From Prolixibacteraceae bacterium (GTDB lineage: Bacteria; Bacteroidota; Bacteroidia; Bacteroidales; Prolixibacteraceae): a stretch of DNA of 64,000 nt. The notes beneath the pieces are model-generated. The model ran no database searches. It was given only the letters and a program-made list of their open reading frames with translations, and had not been told where the DNA came from. Each line of letters opens with the position of its first letter. Within the stretch, counting starts at the first letter, position 1. A program made the translations under genes and the position numbers. Positions 7,267 to 15,468 of this stretch are shown here, piece after piece. The stretch lies in contig JAOARB010000032.1 of the NCBI GenBank assembly GCA_025210775.1, positions 62,001-126,000 on the forward strand. Direction: 5' to 3'.

Positions 7267-7692
7267 ATGAAAAAAGTAGTTACTATTCTATTTGTTCTTT
7301 TCACTATTGCTACTTATAGCACAAAAGCACAAAACTGTCCATGTCATCAAATAAGCAAATGTCAAACACCTTGTAGTGATGTAAAAGAAGATGACTCTAA
7401 AGTTCAAGTTTTGTATTTTCATCAAACACGTAGGTGTGCTACCTGTCAAGCTGTAGAAAATGTAACCAAAACAACGGTTACAGAAGAATATGGTAAGGAA
7501 GTTACTTTTAAATCCATCAACATTGAAAAAGAGAAAGAACTAGCCAAGAAGTATGGTGTTCATGGACAATCCCTTCTTGTGGTTAAAGGGAAAGAGAAGT
7601 ACAATCTTACCAATGTAGGATTTATGTATGCACGCAATCAACCTCAACGATTAAAATCTAAATTAATCACCACCATAAAGTCCTTAAAATAA
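7267..7692 (+). CDS. arsF: ArsF-like exported thioredoxin-fold protein
   Basis: A 141-residue protein with a signal peptide ending at about ..STKAQ, then a Cys-rich linker (CPCHQ, KCQTPCSD) and a thioredoxin-like domain containing RRCATCQ (CxxC at about 59-62). The conserved YFHQTRRCATCQAVE block is typical of the family named 'nitrophenyl compound nitroreductase subunit ArsF'. It follows the ArsE-like gene by 24 bp and precedes the ArsG-like permease by 1 bp, so cotranscription is very likely. The predicted role is electron delivery or reduction in organoarsenical handling outside the cytoplasm. Function is inferred from family and context. Confidence 0.78.
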   Translation: MKKVVTILFVLFTIATYSTKAQNCPCHQISKCQTPCSDVKEDDSKVQVLYFHQTRRCATCQAVENVTKTTVTEEYGKEVTFKSINIEKEKELAKKYGVHGQSLLVVKGKEKYNLTNVGFMYARNQPQRLKSKLITTIKSLK

Positions 7693-7693
7693 T

Positions 7694-8392
7694 ATGGAAT
7701 ATCTACAATCTCTTTTAGACTCTTATAATATTCCATTTATCACTGCATTTGTACTAGGACTAATGACCGCCATTAGTCCATGTCCTTTGACCACAAATAT
7801 CACAGCAATAGGTTATATCAGCAAAGATATCAACAACCGACGCAAAGTGTGGATTAATGGGGTGGTCTACATTATTGGAAGAGCATTTAGTTATACATTG
7901 ATTGGGATATTGTTCTTCTTGGGAGCAGATCAACTAGAACTGTCAGGGTTCTTCCAGATATGGGGAGAGAAAGTTCTTGGTCCTCTATTGATCGTAGTCG
8001 CTCTTTTTATGCTAGAAATATTATCATTAGACTTTATCGGCTCCATCTCCTTTGGGCAAAAACTTCAAGAGAGGTACAAGGGCAGAGCAATAGATCTATT
8101 TCTAATGGGAATACTGTTTGCATTGGCATTTTGTCCCTATAGCGGAGTACTATATTTCGGGATGCTTATACCCATGACGATCTCTAATGCTTCAGGGCTA
8201 TACCTTCCCATTATTTTTGCATTAGGAACAGGAATACCAGTACTTATTCTTTCTCTTATTATTGCCTATAGTATTGGATCTATTGGCAACTTTTATAAGA
8301 ACATCAAGACTTTTGAATATTGGTTTAGAAAGATAATTGCCATTGTTTTTCTATTGACAGGAGCCTACTACACATGGCTTCTTTTCAAATAA
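7694..8392 (+). CDS. arsG: ArsG-like efflux permease (DsbD/CcdA-type fold)
   Basis: The 232-residue membrane protein has about six hydrophobic segments and the CcdA/DsbD-like SPCPLTTNITAIGYISKD motif at residues 28-45, plus AFCPYSGVLYFG near 145. This pair of Cys-Pro motifs in a short transmembrane domain matches the ArsG family, annotated as exporting trivalent aromatic arsenicals. The gene starts 1 bp after the ArsF-like stop. Without the context it would be called a cytochrome c biogenesis/sulfite-exporter-like protein, and a thiol-relay role remains possible. Confidence 0.78.
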   Translation: MEYLQSLLDSYNIPFITAFVLGLMTAISPCPLTTNITAIGYISKDINNRRKVWINGVVYIIGRAFSYTLIGILFFLGADQLELSGFFQIWGEKVLGPLLIVVALFMLEILSLDFIGSISFGQKLQERYKGRAIDLFLMGILFALAFCPYSGVLYFGMLIPMTISNASGLYLPIIFALGTGIPVLILSLIIAYSIGSIGNFYKNIKTFEYWFRKIIAIVFLLTGAYYTWLLFK

Positions 8393-8414
8393 CAAGAGAT
8401 TAAAAAACACAGAA

Positions 8415-9458
8415 ATGAAACAACGTATTATTTCAATAAACCAAAAGAGTCATGGTATGGCAATCCCATTGCTCTTATTACCACTATGGGGTCTACTATA
8501 TATAGAGTTACAAACTATTGCTGATTTTATCACTTTCAATGTTCTTAACTTACCATCAGGAGCACATCTTACTGAAACTGTAAGATTCTTCTTATTTGAA
8601 GTACCCAAAGTGATGATGCTTTTGATCCTTATCATCTTTGGTGTGGGTATACTAAGATCATATATCACTCCTGAGAAAACGAAAAAGATTCTAGAGAACC
8701 ATGCCCTTTTTTCTGGGAATATCATTGCAGCTGTGTTGGGAATCATCACCCCTTTTTGCTCTTGTTCTGCAATTCCTCTTTTTCTTGGTTTTGTTGAAGC
8801 AGGAATACCTCTGGGAGTTACCTTCTCCTTTCTTATTGCTGCACCAATGATCAATGAAGTCGCATTGGTTCTTCTTATTAGTTTATTTGGAGTAAAGGTT
8901 GCCTTGATCTATCTTTTTACAGGACTTATTATTGCCATCATTGCAGGGTGGGTTCTACAAAAATTAAAACTTGAGAAATATGTAGAGCCTTGGGTATTCC
9001 AAATCAAAGCACAACATACCACCACAATAGAAGAAAATAATTCCATAGAATATCGTATTAAGATGGGATACGAGGCGGTAAGAGACATTGTAGGTAAGAT
9101 ATGGATATATGTTGTACTTGGAGTAGCAATCGGAGCTGGTGCCCATGGATATGTTCCCGAGGATCTATTGGCAACAGTATTAGGAAAAGACAATTGGTAT
9201 GGAGTGCCTCTAGCGATATTGCTAGGAGTACCGATGTATTCTAATGCAGCAGGCATCATACCAATCGTAAGTGTACTGATCGAAAAAGGGGTCTCTCTAG
9301 GAACTGCCTTATCATTTATGATGTCTGTTATTGCTCTTTCTCTGCCAGAGATCATCATACTTAAGAAAGTACTCAGATGGCAACTGATTGCCATTTTTGT
9401 AGGAGTAGTTACGGTAGGTATTATCATCGTAGGAATCACATTCAACTACATCTTATAA
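8415..9458 (+). CDS. ArsP-type permease (DUF318/PF03773)
   Basis: A 347-residue polytopic membrane protein. The family signature is plain: FCSCSAIPLFLGFVEAGIPLG at about 112-132, followed by TFSFLIAAPMINEVAL. The second half repeats the theme with GVPMYSNAAGIIPI and SFMMSVIALSLPEI. ArsP-like permeases of this family export methylated or aromatic trivalent arsenicals; other members are linked to copper or zinc. It begins 22 bp after the ArsG-like gene and is the last gene of the operon. The paired cysteines of CSCS are the presumed metalloid-binding site. Confidence 0.85.
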   Translation: MKQRIISINQKSHGMAIPLLLLPLWGLLYIELQTIADFITFNVLNLPSGAHLTETVRFFLFEVPKVMMLLILIIFGVGILRSYITPEKTKKILENHALFSGNIIAAVLGIITPFCSCSAIPLFLGFVEAGIPLGVTFSFLIAAPMINEVALVLLISLFGVKVALIYLFTGLIIAIIAGWVLQKLKLEKYVEPWVFQIKAQHTTTIEENNSIEYRIKMGYEAVRDIVGKIWIYVVLGVAIGAGAHGYVPEDLLATVLGKDNWYGVPLAILLGVPMYSNAAGIIPIVSVLIEKGVSLGTALSFMMSVIALSLPEIIILKKVLRWQLIAIFVGVVTVGIIIVGITFNYIL

Positions 9459-9470
9459 CCCTAAGCAAAT

Positions 9471-9502
9471 GGAGAAGAGGAACATAATGTTCCTTTTTCT
9501 CC
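9471..9502 (+). terminator. terminator of the ars-like operon
   Basis: GGAGAAGAGGAACAT (9471-9485) pairs with ATGTTCCT...TTCTCC (9487-9502) with a small bulge. It sits 12 bp past the last stop and is followed by a T-rich stretch. Confidence 0.55.
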
Positions 9503-9614
9503 TCTTTCTATTCAATACAACAGAAGAGATCTCATCAAGAAACACCCCCTTTCATCCATTTATTGTTTAATCATAATATTCAAAAAAATAATATGTAAAT
9601 ATCAATAAGCCTTC

Positions 9615-9622
9615 TATTTTTG
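9615..9622 (+). promoter_or_regulatory. candidate -7 box of the DUF819 gene
   Basis: TATTTTTG fits TAnnTTTG and lies 28 bp before the ATG. No good -33 TTG is seen at the expected distance. Confidence 0.35.
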
Positions 9623-9650
9623 TTGTGTTAAAACTTACACACAGAACATT

Positions 9651-10808
9651 ATGGTGCTTATTGCAATAACAATATATCTAATTGCTATCCCTCTTCTTAT
9701 CACATTATTAAACAGAAAATCCTCTATCTTTAAAAAGATTGGAGCCATTCCTATTCTTTATCTACTAGGTATTGGCTTTCATCAAATCGTTCCTTTTGAC
9801 CATTACATTTCAACTCAACCACTATACGATTTTGAAGAAAAAATCTCAGGTATAACGCTTCTTTTAGCTATCCCTCTACTACTATTCTCGATCAATATAA
9901 AAGAAGAGTTAAGACAAAATAAGAACATTCTTACATCACTACTTATCGCCTTAGTCTCCCTGTTGCTAGCGACTATTTCAGGATTCTTTCTTTTCAAAGA
10001 AGAAGTAAGAGATATTGCCAAGACAACAGGAATGCTCACAGGACTATACTCTGGTGGGACGCCAAATCTTGCAGCCATAAAGAGTGCACTAAATGTAAAT
10101 GCAGCCAAGATGGTACTTATTGTCAGTTACGATTTTGTTATTGGTGCAGGACTGATTCTTTTCTTTATCACTGGAGCCAAATATATCTTCCGGTTCTTTC
10201 TCCCTACCCCATCAACAGAACAAATGTCGGTAGAAGCGCATGAAGACCTAGAAGATGAAACCAATATTTATGATCGAGACAAATGGAAAGAGATGGCCTA
10301 TGCCTTTCTTATTTCTCTTTTCATTGTAATTTCAAGTGTAGCTATTGGTAAATTATTTTCAAATACCACAGGATCTATTATCACCATTCTATCTGCAACA
10401 AGTTTATCGATCATCGCAGGACAGATACCCCGAATAAACAAGCTTAAAGGCTCATTTGCATTAGGGATGTTATTTATTCTGATCTTCTCATTTGCCATTG
10501 CAAATATGGCAGACTTCTCTTCAATGCAAGAGATCAAGAATCCCGCATTATTCCAATTAATGGCCTGGGTAATTGGATGCTATATCACCACTCATTTTAT
10601 TCTTGCCTATCTTTTCCAAGATGAAGCAGATAAAACCATGGTATCGATGGTGGCATTCACCTACTCCCCTGTAATGGTCCCTATAGTATGTGTCGCATTA
10701 AAAAACAGAAAAGTATTGGTTTATGGAATTACCTTTGGTCTCTTTGGATATCTTATAGGTAACTATCTAGGAATTCTTATCGCTTCATTATTGAGTATGG
10801 TGGTCTAG
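9651..10808 (+). CDS. DUF819 (YjcL-like) membrane protein
   Basis: This 385-residue protein has about ten to eleven hydrophobic segments. The DUF819 signature TGMLTGLYSGGTPNLAAIKSALN lies around residues 122-144, and a short charged cytoplasmic loop (EDLEDETNIYDRDKWKE) divides two halves. The family is thought to be transport-related, but its substrate is unestablished. The gene is flanked by the ars-like operon terminator and, 144 bp downstream, by a LytTR regulator that could control it. Confidence 0.82.
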   Translation: MVLIAITIYLIAIPLLITLLNRKSSIFKKIGAIPILYLLGIGFHQIVPFDHYISTQPLYDFEEKISGITLLLAIPLLLFSINIKEELRQNKNILTSLLIALVSLLLATISGFFLFKEEVRDIAKTTGMLTGLYSGGTPNLAAIKSALNVNAAKMVLIVSYDFVIGAGLILFFITGAKYIFRFFLPTPSTEQMSVEAHEDLEDETNIYDRDKWKEMAYAFLISLFIVISSVAIGKLFSNTTGSIITILSATSLSIIAGQIPRINKLKGSFALGMLFILIFSFAIANMADFSSMQEIKNPALFQLMAWVIGCYITTHFILAYLFQDEADKTMVSMVAFTYSPVMVPIVCVALKNRKVLVYGITFGLFGYLIGNYLGILIASLLSMVV

Positions 10809-10952
10809 AAAAAGGAGACATACACCAAATGATGTGCAGTAAAGGAAGTGTAAAATTGAAGAGAAAACATCAAATAGAAGAATTCCATTGATCATGTAAG
10901 ATATTTTGACTCTAATTATATACCTTTAAATTAAACGTCTATATTGAGAATA

Positions 10953-11798
10953 ATGAAACAAAATATCCCCTCTCTACTTTTTAGAAAGTATCCGTTTGCC
11001 ACTATTGGAACGAGTGCCATTATAGCCATCAGCACCTTTATTACAGGCTTTATCTTCATCTTTAAACCCTTTGGGTTTTCAAACTATGAGGGAAACCAGC
11101 TTACTGCAGCTTTCGGTTTTGGCGTTGTCACATTGATTGCCCTTTACATCCTTTGCAAATGGATAAAACCTCTTATTTTAAGATTAAGAACCAACAGATG
11201 GAATGTGATTTCAGAGATTCTTTTTATTCTTATTCTGCTTCTATCTATCACGTTTGGCAACCTTCTCTACTTCTCATTTATGATCTCGGGGATGCCTATT
11301 AATATATCTGCATTTATCCATGTTGCTTTTCTTACTTTCTCTATTGGTGTCATTCCGACTGTAGCCTCTGTTTTATTTCATTATCATCAGATTACAACCA
11401 ATAAATTAAGTCGTCTTATTGATAATAATAGCTCATTAGAGAAAAAGAGTATTGGAAAAACATTGACCATCGAATCGACCAATAAAACAGAGAAGGAGGT
11501 TACGATCAAGTTAAGCGAACTCTTATATATCGAGGCCATCAAGAATCATATTCATATCCATTACCTCCTTAATGGTGAGAAAGAATCAAAAATTATTCGA
11601 AACACCTTAAGTCAAATAGAAGAGACCATGGGGAGTCTTCCTCTTTTTAGATGCCATAGATCTTATATCATCAACTTAGATAAAATAAAAAACGCCAAAG
11701 GAAACTCTAATGGCTATAAGATCACATTACAAGATTGTAACACCACCATCCCTGTATCAAGAAGCTACGTTTCAAAGTTCACTCAACTGATCTATTAA
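10953..11798 (+). CDS. membrane-anchored LytTR DNA-binding regulator
   Basis: A 281-residue protein with four transmembrane segments in residues about 15-145 and a C-terminal LytTR DNA-binding domain (about 180-281). The latter shows the family pattern: LLYIEAIKNHIHIHY, FRCHRSYIINLDKI and TTIPVSRSYV. There is no receiver domain, so the signal is presumably sensed by the membrane part. A TTG start at 10944 in frame is possible, but the ATG at 10953 is preferred. A pairing with the upstream DUF819 gene is inferred from proximity only. Confidence 0.83.
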   Translation: MKQNIPSLLFRKYPFATIGTSAIIAISTFITGFIFIFKPFGFSNYEGNQLTAAFGFGVVTLIALYILCKWIKPLILRLRTNRWNVISEILFILILLLSITFGNLLYFSFMISGMPINISAFIHVAFLTFSIGVIPTVASVLFHYHQITTNKLSRLIDNNSSLEKKSIGKTLTIESTNKTEKEVTIKLSELLYIEAIKNHIHIHYLLNGEKESKIIRNTLSQIEETMGSLPLFRCHRSYIINLDKIKNAKGNSNGYKITLQDCNTTIPVSRSYVSKFTQLIY

Positions 11799-11847
11799 AA
11801 GAGTGGTGGATATGGTAAGACAAAAAACATTACAACGATCTAATTTT

Positions 11848-11876
11848 AAGAGAGAGCCATCTAAAGCCTCTCTCTT
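11848..11876. terminator. bidirectional terminator between convergent genes
   Basis: AAGAGAGAG (11848-11856) and CTCTCTCTT (11868-11876) flank an 11-nt loop. It lies between the stop of the LytTR gene and the stop of the minus-strand gene at 11901. Confidence 0.6.
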
Positions 11877-11900
11877 GATCTCAACCTATCAGACTTGTTC

Positions 11901-12578
11901 TTATCTTACTCTTTGTTTGGACACAAAAGCTTCGAACTCTTCTTTTCCCCAAGTAGGAGCATTCTTCTCTTTTGGTTGAAACTGTTGAAACAACTTCTCA
12001 ATTCTGAGGAACTCCCCTTCGGTATCTGATCCTTTTTGTCCTAAGAAATTTCCCATCTGATGTTGGAACAGTAACAATAAGAATGCAGGACGAGGATTCG
12101 TATGATCTATCGCTATCGCCTTATGATATGATTCAATAACCTCTCTATAATATTTCTGACCATTCACGGAAGGGTTAGAGGCAATCAATGCATAATAGTA
12201 ATACCCATCTAAAGTTTCAACCTCAGAACGATCAATATTCTCTTCTCTGCTGATATTATCGATCCTTTTACGAGCTTCTGACAGTGCCTCTTGTTGTACT
12301 TTACCTTTTGTCATAAAAACCATTCGTAGGTTCATATATGCAATGTAATAATCACACAACCACTGTTCTGGATAGATCGCTTTGATCCGATAGAATTCAT
12401 TAAGCACCCCATTTAAGGCAACATTATCATGGGCCCCATTTAATTTAAGCAAAGATTTCTCAACCAATTGGTTGTATTGCTCCTCCCCCTTATTCTTTCT
12501 ATTTATTACAGCACTAGATGCAGACAAAGTAGATAATAATCCACATAAAACAGATAATACTAAAACGACTTTCTTCAT
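11901..12578 (-). CDS. exported helical (TPR-like) protein downstream of a TonB receptor
   Basis: A 225-residue protein with a signal peptide (MKKVVLVLSVLCGLLSTLSASSA). The mature part is helical, with spacing reminiscent of tetratricopeptide units (LNEFYRIKAIYPEQWLCDYYIAYMNL and YHKAIAIDHTNPRPAFLLLL). An upstream in-frame start at 12653 exists, but the ATG at 12576-12578 sits directly before the signal sequence. It follows the TonB receptor gene by 49 bp on the same strand, so it is probably part of the same uptake locus. Its exact function is not recognised. Confidence 0.65.
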   Translation of the reverse strand: MKKVVLVLSVLCGLLSTLSASSAVINRKNKGEEQYNQLVEKSLLKLNGAHDNVALNGVLNEFYRIKAIYPEQWLCDYYIAYMNLRMVFMTKGKVQQEALSEARKRIDNISREENIDRSEVETLDGYYYYALIASNPSVNGQKYYREVIESYHKAIAIDHTNPRPAFLLLLFQHQMGNFLGQKGSDTEGEFLRIEKLFQQFQPKEKNAPTWGKEEFEAFVSKQRVR

Positions 12579-12627
12579 GATGATAATATTTATATTTAAT
12601 AACCGACTTAATTTATGACCCCTTTCA

Positions 12628-14766
12628 CTAAAAATTGGATATTTCATAAGCACTATTGCTCTTTAGAGAGATAAAAACCCCGAGATAAAAGAACCTCTTT
12701 CGAGAATCAACGACAGGGGTCGAAGCATATAATCCATTCGAATCAGCTTGCTTTGAATAATGATAACCATAGGTATGTGTCGTTCCCAAGATATTGGTAC
12801 AGAAGGCATGTAGAATAACACGTTTGCTAAGCAAATAAGTAACATTAAGATCCAGATTATGAAAGGCGGATGTTTTACCATTCATAAATCCACCCTTATT
12901 AGGGTTATGATAATTACGACCAGAAGCAAAAGAATAGGCTGTTCCAACAAAAGTCTTAATTGAAGGAAACTCATACTTTAGATTTAATGACGCATTATGT
13001 AATGTAGCATAAGTTGGTGTAGCTATCATAGGATAATCCATATAATGCTTTTGTGTATCATTATAAGAATACGAAAGGGTATAATTTAGGCGATGAGAAA
13101 AGGCCTCTCCCATATAGAAAATATCGATCCCTTTACTCTGACCATAGCCATTCGATTGATACCCCAGCTTCTGTTTAAGAGGCAATCCACGATAATCTTT
13201 TCGATATAATTCTATTTTCAATAATGTTTTATTTAGATGATATGAAGCCCCAACGATATAATGATCCGCCGTCTCTGTCTTATTAAAATGGTTATTCAAA
13301 ACCAGCAAAGGCAACGATTGTATTTGATCATATTTTCCAGCAATAGCGGACAACTGAAACCCTTTGTTTATATAATTCAATGAAATACGAGGTAACCATC
13401 GCCACTGATTATAATAGTTGTGATATTCAAATCGCGATGAAACATTAAGATAGAAGTTGGGTAAAACACGAAACTGATTGTCCAAAAAACAAGCATAAAG
13501 TTTCTGGTCTATCCCATGATCTATTGAGTAAAGGCGTCGTATATCCTTATAATGGTCTTCATAATTATGTAGATACGTTTCCATTCCTCCCATCAACCTA
13601 TAGCGATCAGAAAAATAGCGATCGAAACGACCTTTAAGATGCCATTCGCTATGATGCTTTCTATAACCATCCCCAGTCTGCATTACATTACTATTTTTCA
13701 AAACAGCATTAGAGCAGGAAGCACCCAAAAACAGATGAAAACCATTAGAGGTTTTCGTAGTTAAAGTTGTATTTAAATAGTCGCTATGTCCATCAAACTG
13801 TTGGTCCCTAACAACGTCTTTCTCTTCGATATATTGACCAAAAGAGGTCTTGTCTCTACCTAGGTAAAGTTTAAACATTGTTTTTGGGGAAAGATTCGAT
13901 TTAAACTGAACATCACCAGTATAGTTCCTATAATCGTTACTCCAATGATAGATATCTGGATTGATTTTATTGTATCCAGACAAATCGGTATAGCTAATAT
14001 TCCCAGATATCGAATGGTTGCCCCAACTATATGTTCCTCCTCCTCCCATTCCCAAAGGAGAAAAATGGACTCCTGCTTTTGTAGAGGTAATCTTCTTTGT
14101 ATCCATGGGAAGTACAGAAGACAAGGCTTGTCCATATTCTGAGCCATATCCACCCAAAGAGAAATTGATACCTTCAAATAAAAACGAAGAAAAACGAGAT
14201 CTAGAGGGAATATTCTTAGCAGTAGAACTGTAAGGGAAAAGCACATGCATGCCATCAATAAACACTTGGGTCTCTCGACTCTCTCCTCCTCTAACATACA
14301 GCCGACCATCCTCACCTACTTTTTGTGTTCCTGGTAAGGATTGCATTGCATTTATAATATCTCCTTGGGATGCAGCACTAAGCATTACCTCCATGGCATC
14401 CATCTTTTTTAACGAACCACTCTTACCTAAATTAAAATGGCTAGCAGAAATTTGAACCTCTTTAATAGATTGAAGTTGCTCTTTTAGTACCACCACCAAA
14501 TCGTCTACCCTCTCCTTCACTATGGATATCTCATAAGGTTGGTATCCAATACAACTTACCACCAATATGGCCCCATCACTGATGGTAGTAACAAATGAGA
14601 ACCGCCCATTCAAATCAGAGGAAGTTCCTTCAACACTCCCCTTTATATACACATTTGCTCCAACCAATGCAGTTCCTTTTTTATCCACAACCACACCTTC
14701 AATATTGGTCTGAGCATTGGCACTAAAGAAGAAACACAGCAACAAACAAATAGATAAATATTTCAT
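12628..14766 (-). CDS. TonB-dependent receptor with CarboxypepD-regulatory-like N-domain
   Basis: A 712-residue outer-membrane receptor. After the signal peptide (..FFFSANAQT) comes a carboxypeptidase-regulatory-like beta-sandwich (EGVVVDKKGTALVGANVYIKG, about 23-100). The plug domain follows (LPGTQKVGEDGRLYVRGG and TQVFIDGM, about 120-230), then an aromatic-rich beta-barrel. At 712 residues it is short for a SusC protein and no SusD gene adjoins it, so it is a classical TonB receptor for a metal chelate, cofactor or small organic ligand. Cotranscribed with the exported helical protein downstream. It ends with an ordinary residue run rather than the usual terminal Phe, though an F occurs at the very end (ISNF). 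Confidence 0.88.
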   Translation of the reverse strand: MKYLSICLLLCFFFSANAQTNIEGVVVDKKGTALVGANVYIKGSVEGTSSDLNGRFSFVTTISDGAILVVSCIGYQPYEISIVKERVDDLVVVLKEQLQSIKEVQISASHFNLGKSGSLKKMDAMEVMLSAASQGDIINAMQSLPGTQKVGEDGRLYVRGGESRETQVFIDGMHVLFPYSSTAKNIPSRSRFSSFLFEGINFSLGGYGSEYGQALSSVLPMDTKKITSTKAGVHFSPLGMGGGGTYSWGNHSISGNISYTDLSGYNKINPDIYHWSNDYRNYTGDVQFKSNLSPKTMFKLYLGRDKTSFGQYIEEKDVVRDQQFDGHSDYLNTTLTTKTSNGFHLFLGASCSNAVLKNSNVMQTGDGYRKHHSEWHLKGRFDRYFSDRYRLMGGMETYLHNYEDHYKDIRRLYSIDHGIDQKLYACFLDNQFRVLPNFYLNVSSRFEYHNYYNQWRWLPRISLNYINKGFQLSAIAGKYDQIQSLPLLVLNNHFNKTETADHYIVGASYHLNKTLLKIELYRKDYRGLPLKQKLGYQSNGYGQSKGIDIFYMGEAFSHRLNYTLSYSYNDTQKHYMDYPMIATPTYATLHNASLNLKYEFPSIKTFVGTAYSFASGRNYHNPNKGGFMNGKTSAFHNLDLNVTYLLSKRVILHAFCTNILGTTHTYGYHYSKQADSNGLYASTPVVDSRKRFFYLGVFISLKSNSAYEISNF

Positions 14767-15468
14767 CCCATTTTTCTATTAAAAATTCAACCAAAACCCG
14801 CATTATGATATCTCTATCGATCGGGAACAGAAGCAAGGATATAAGATAAACTAGAGAGGTCAAAACCTATGGGATAGACAACTAGAACAAGGGACCAATA
14901 ACTAAACGATACAACAGATTACTAACGACTTGGGATGAATGACTAATAGACGATGAACGACAAATAGCTCATGATGGAGTTCAAAACATAGAAGCTTAGA
15001 AGATAAAAATAGGATGTTAACAACAATATAAATGATGGTTCCAGAAAACAACATTAAAGTCAAAAATATACCTCTCAAAAGGGCAAAAAACAGACGCATC
15101 CCCATTTGTTATATTTGGATACATATAAATACCTAAAAGTAGGTATTACCTATTTTTACTACACTGTATATCAATCAATTACCATGTTTTGATTTCATTA
15201 ACAGATTCTTTAGATATCAAGTTGTCTTTATTTTTTTTTACCATAACAAATAATAGCAATAAGATCCTAAAAAAGTCACACTTAATAAAACAACACAGGA
15301 CGTATCTCCCAAAGAACAACACTCAACCCAATAATAGTTGCCACAAACAATCAGTTGCAAATAAATACCTCCATATCTTAAAACTATTTAAAGACAAACC
15401 ATCATTAAACATCCTATTTATCTTTGGTCTAAATAATTTTAGAAACCCTATATTTTAAATATCATATT
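14767..15468. other. 700-bp intergenic region between divergent TonB receptor and porin
   Basis: No convincing gene. Bases 14880-14965 hold a degenerate repetitive stretch; on the minus strand, words such as TTAGTCATT, GTTAGTAAT and TTTAGTTATT recur. TATATTTG at 15110-15117 is a candidate -7 box on the plus strand. Nested dyads lie at 15128-15153. Short open frames here (14902-15105 minus, 15189-15458 plus) lack coding character. Confidence 0.5.
15128..15153. promoter_or_regulatory. nested inverted repeats upstream of the porin
   Basis: AATACCTA-AAAG-TAGGTATT (15128-15147) is a perfect dyad, and its right arm forms a second dyad with the next bases, TAGGT-ATT-ACCTA (15140-15152). Located just after a candidate TATATTTG box, it looks like a multi-site operator. 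The regulator is unknown. Confidence 0.45.

Noticed and set aside
14902..15105. 67-codon minus-strand open frame with hydrophobic N-terminus
   Set aside because: It lies in the repetitive intergenic stretch, has no ribosome-binding site, and its C-terminal half is translated from degenerate repeats.
15189..15458. 89-codon plus-strand frame before the porin
   Set aside because: Composition (Asn/Lys/Ile/Phe from AT-rich DNA) is that of noncoding sequence, and the region carries the porin leader.
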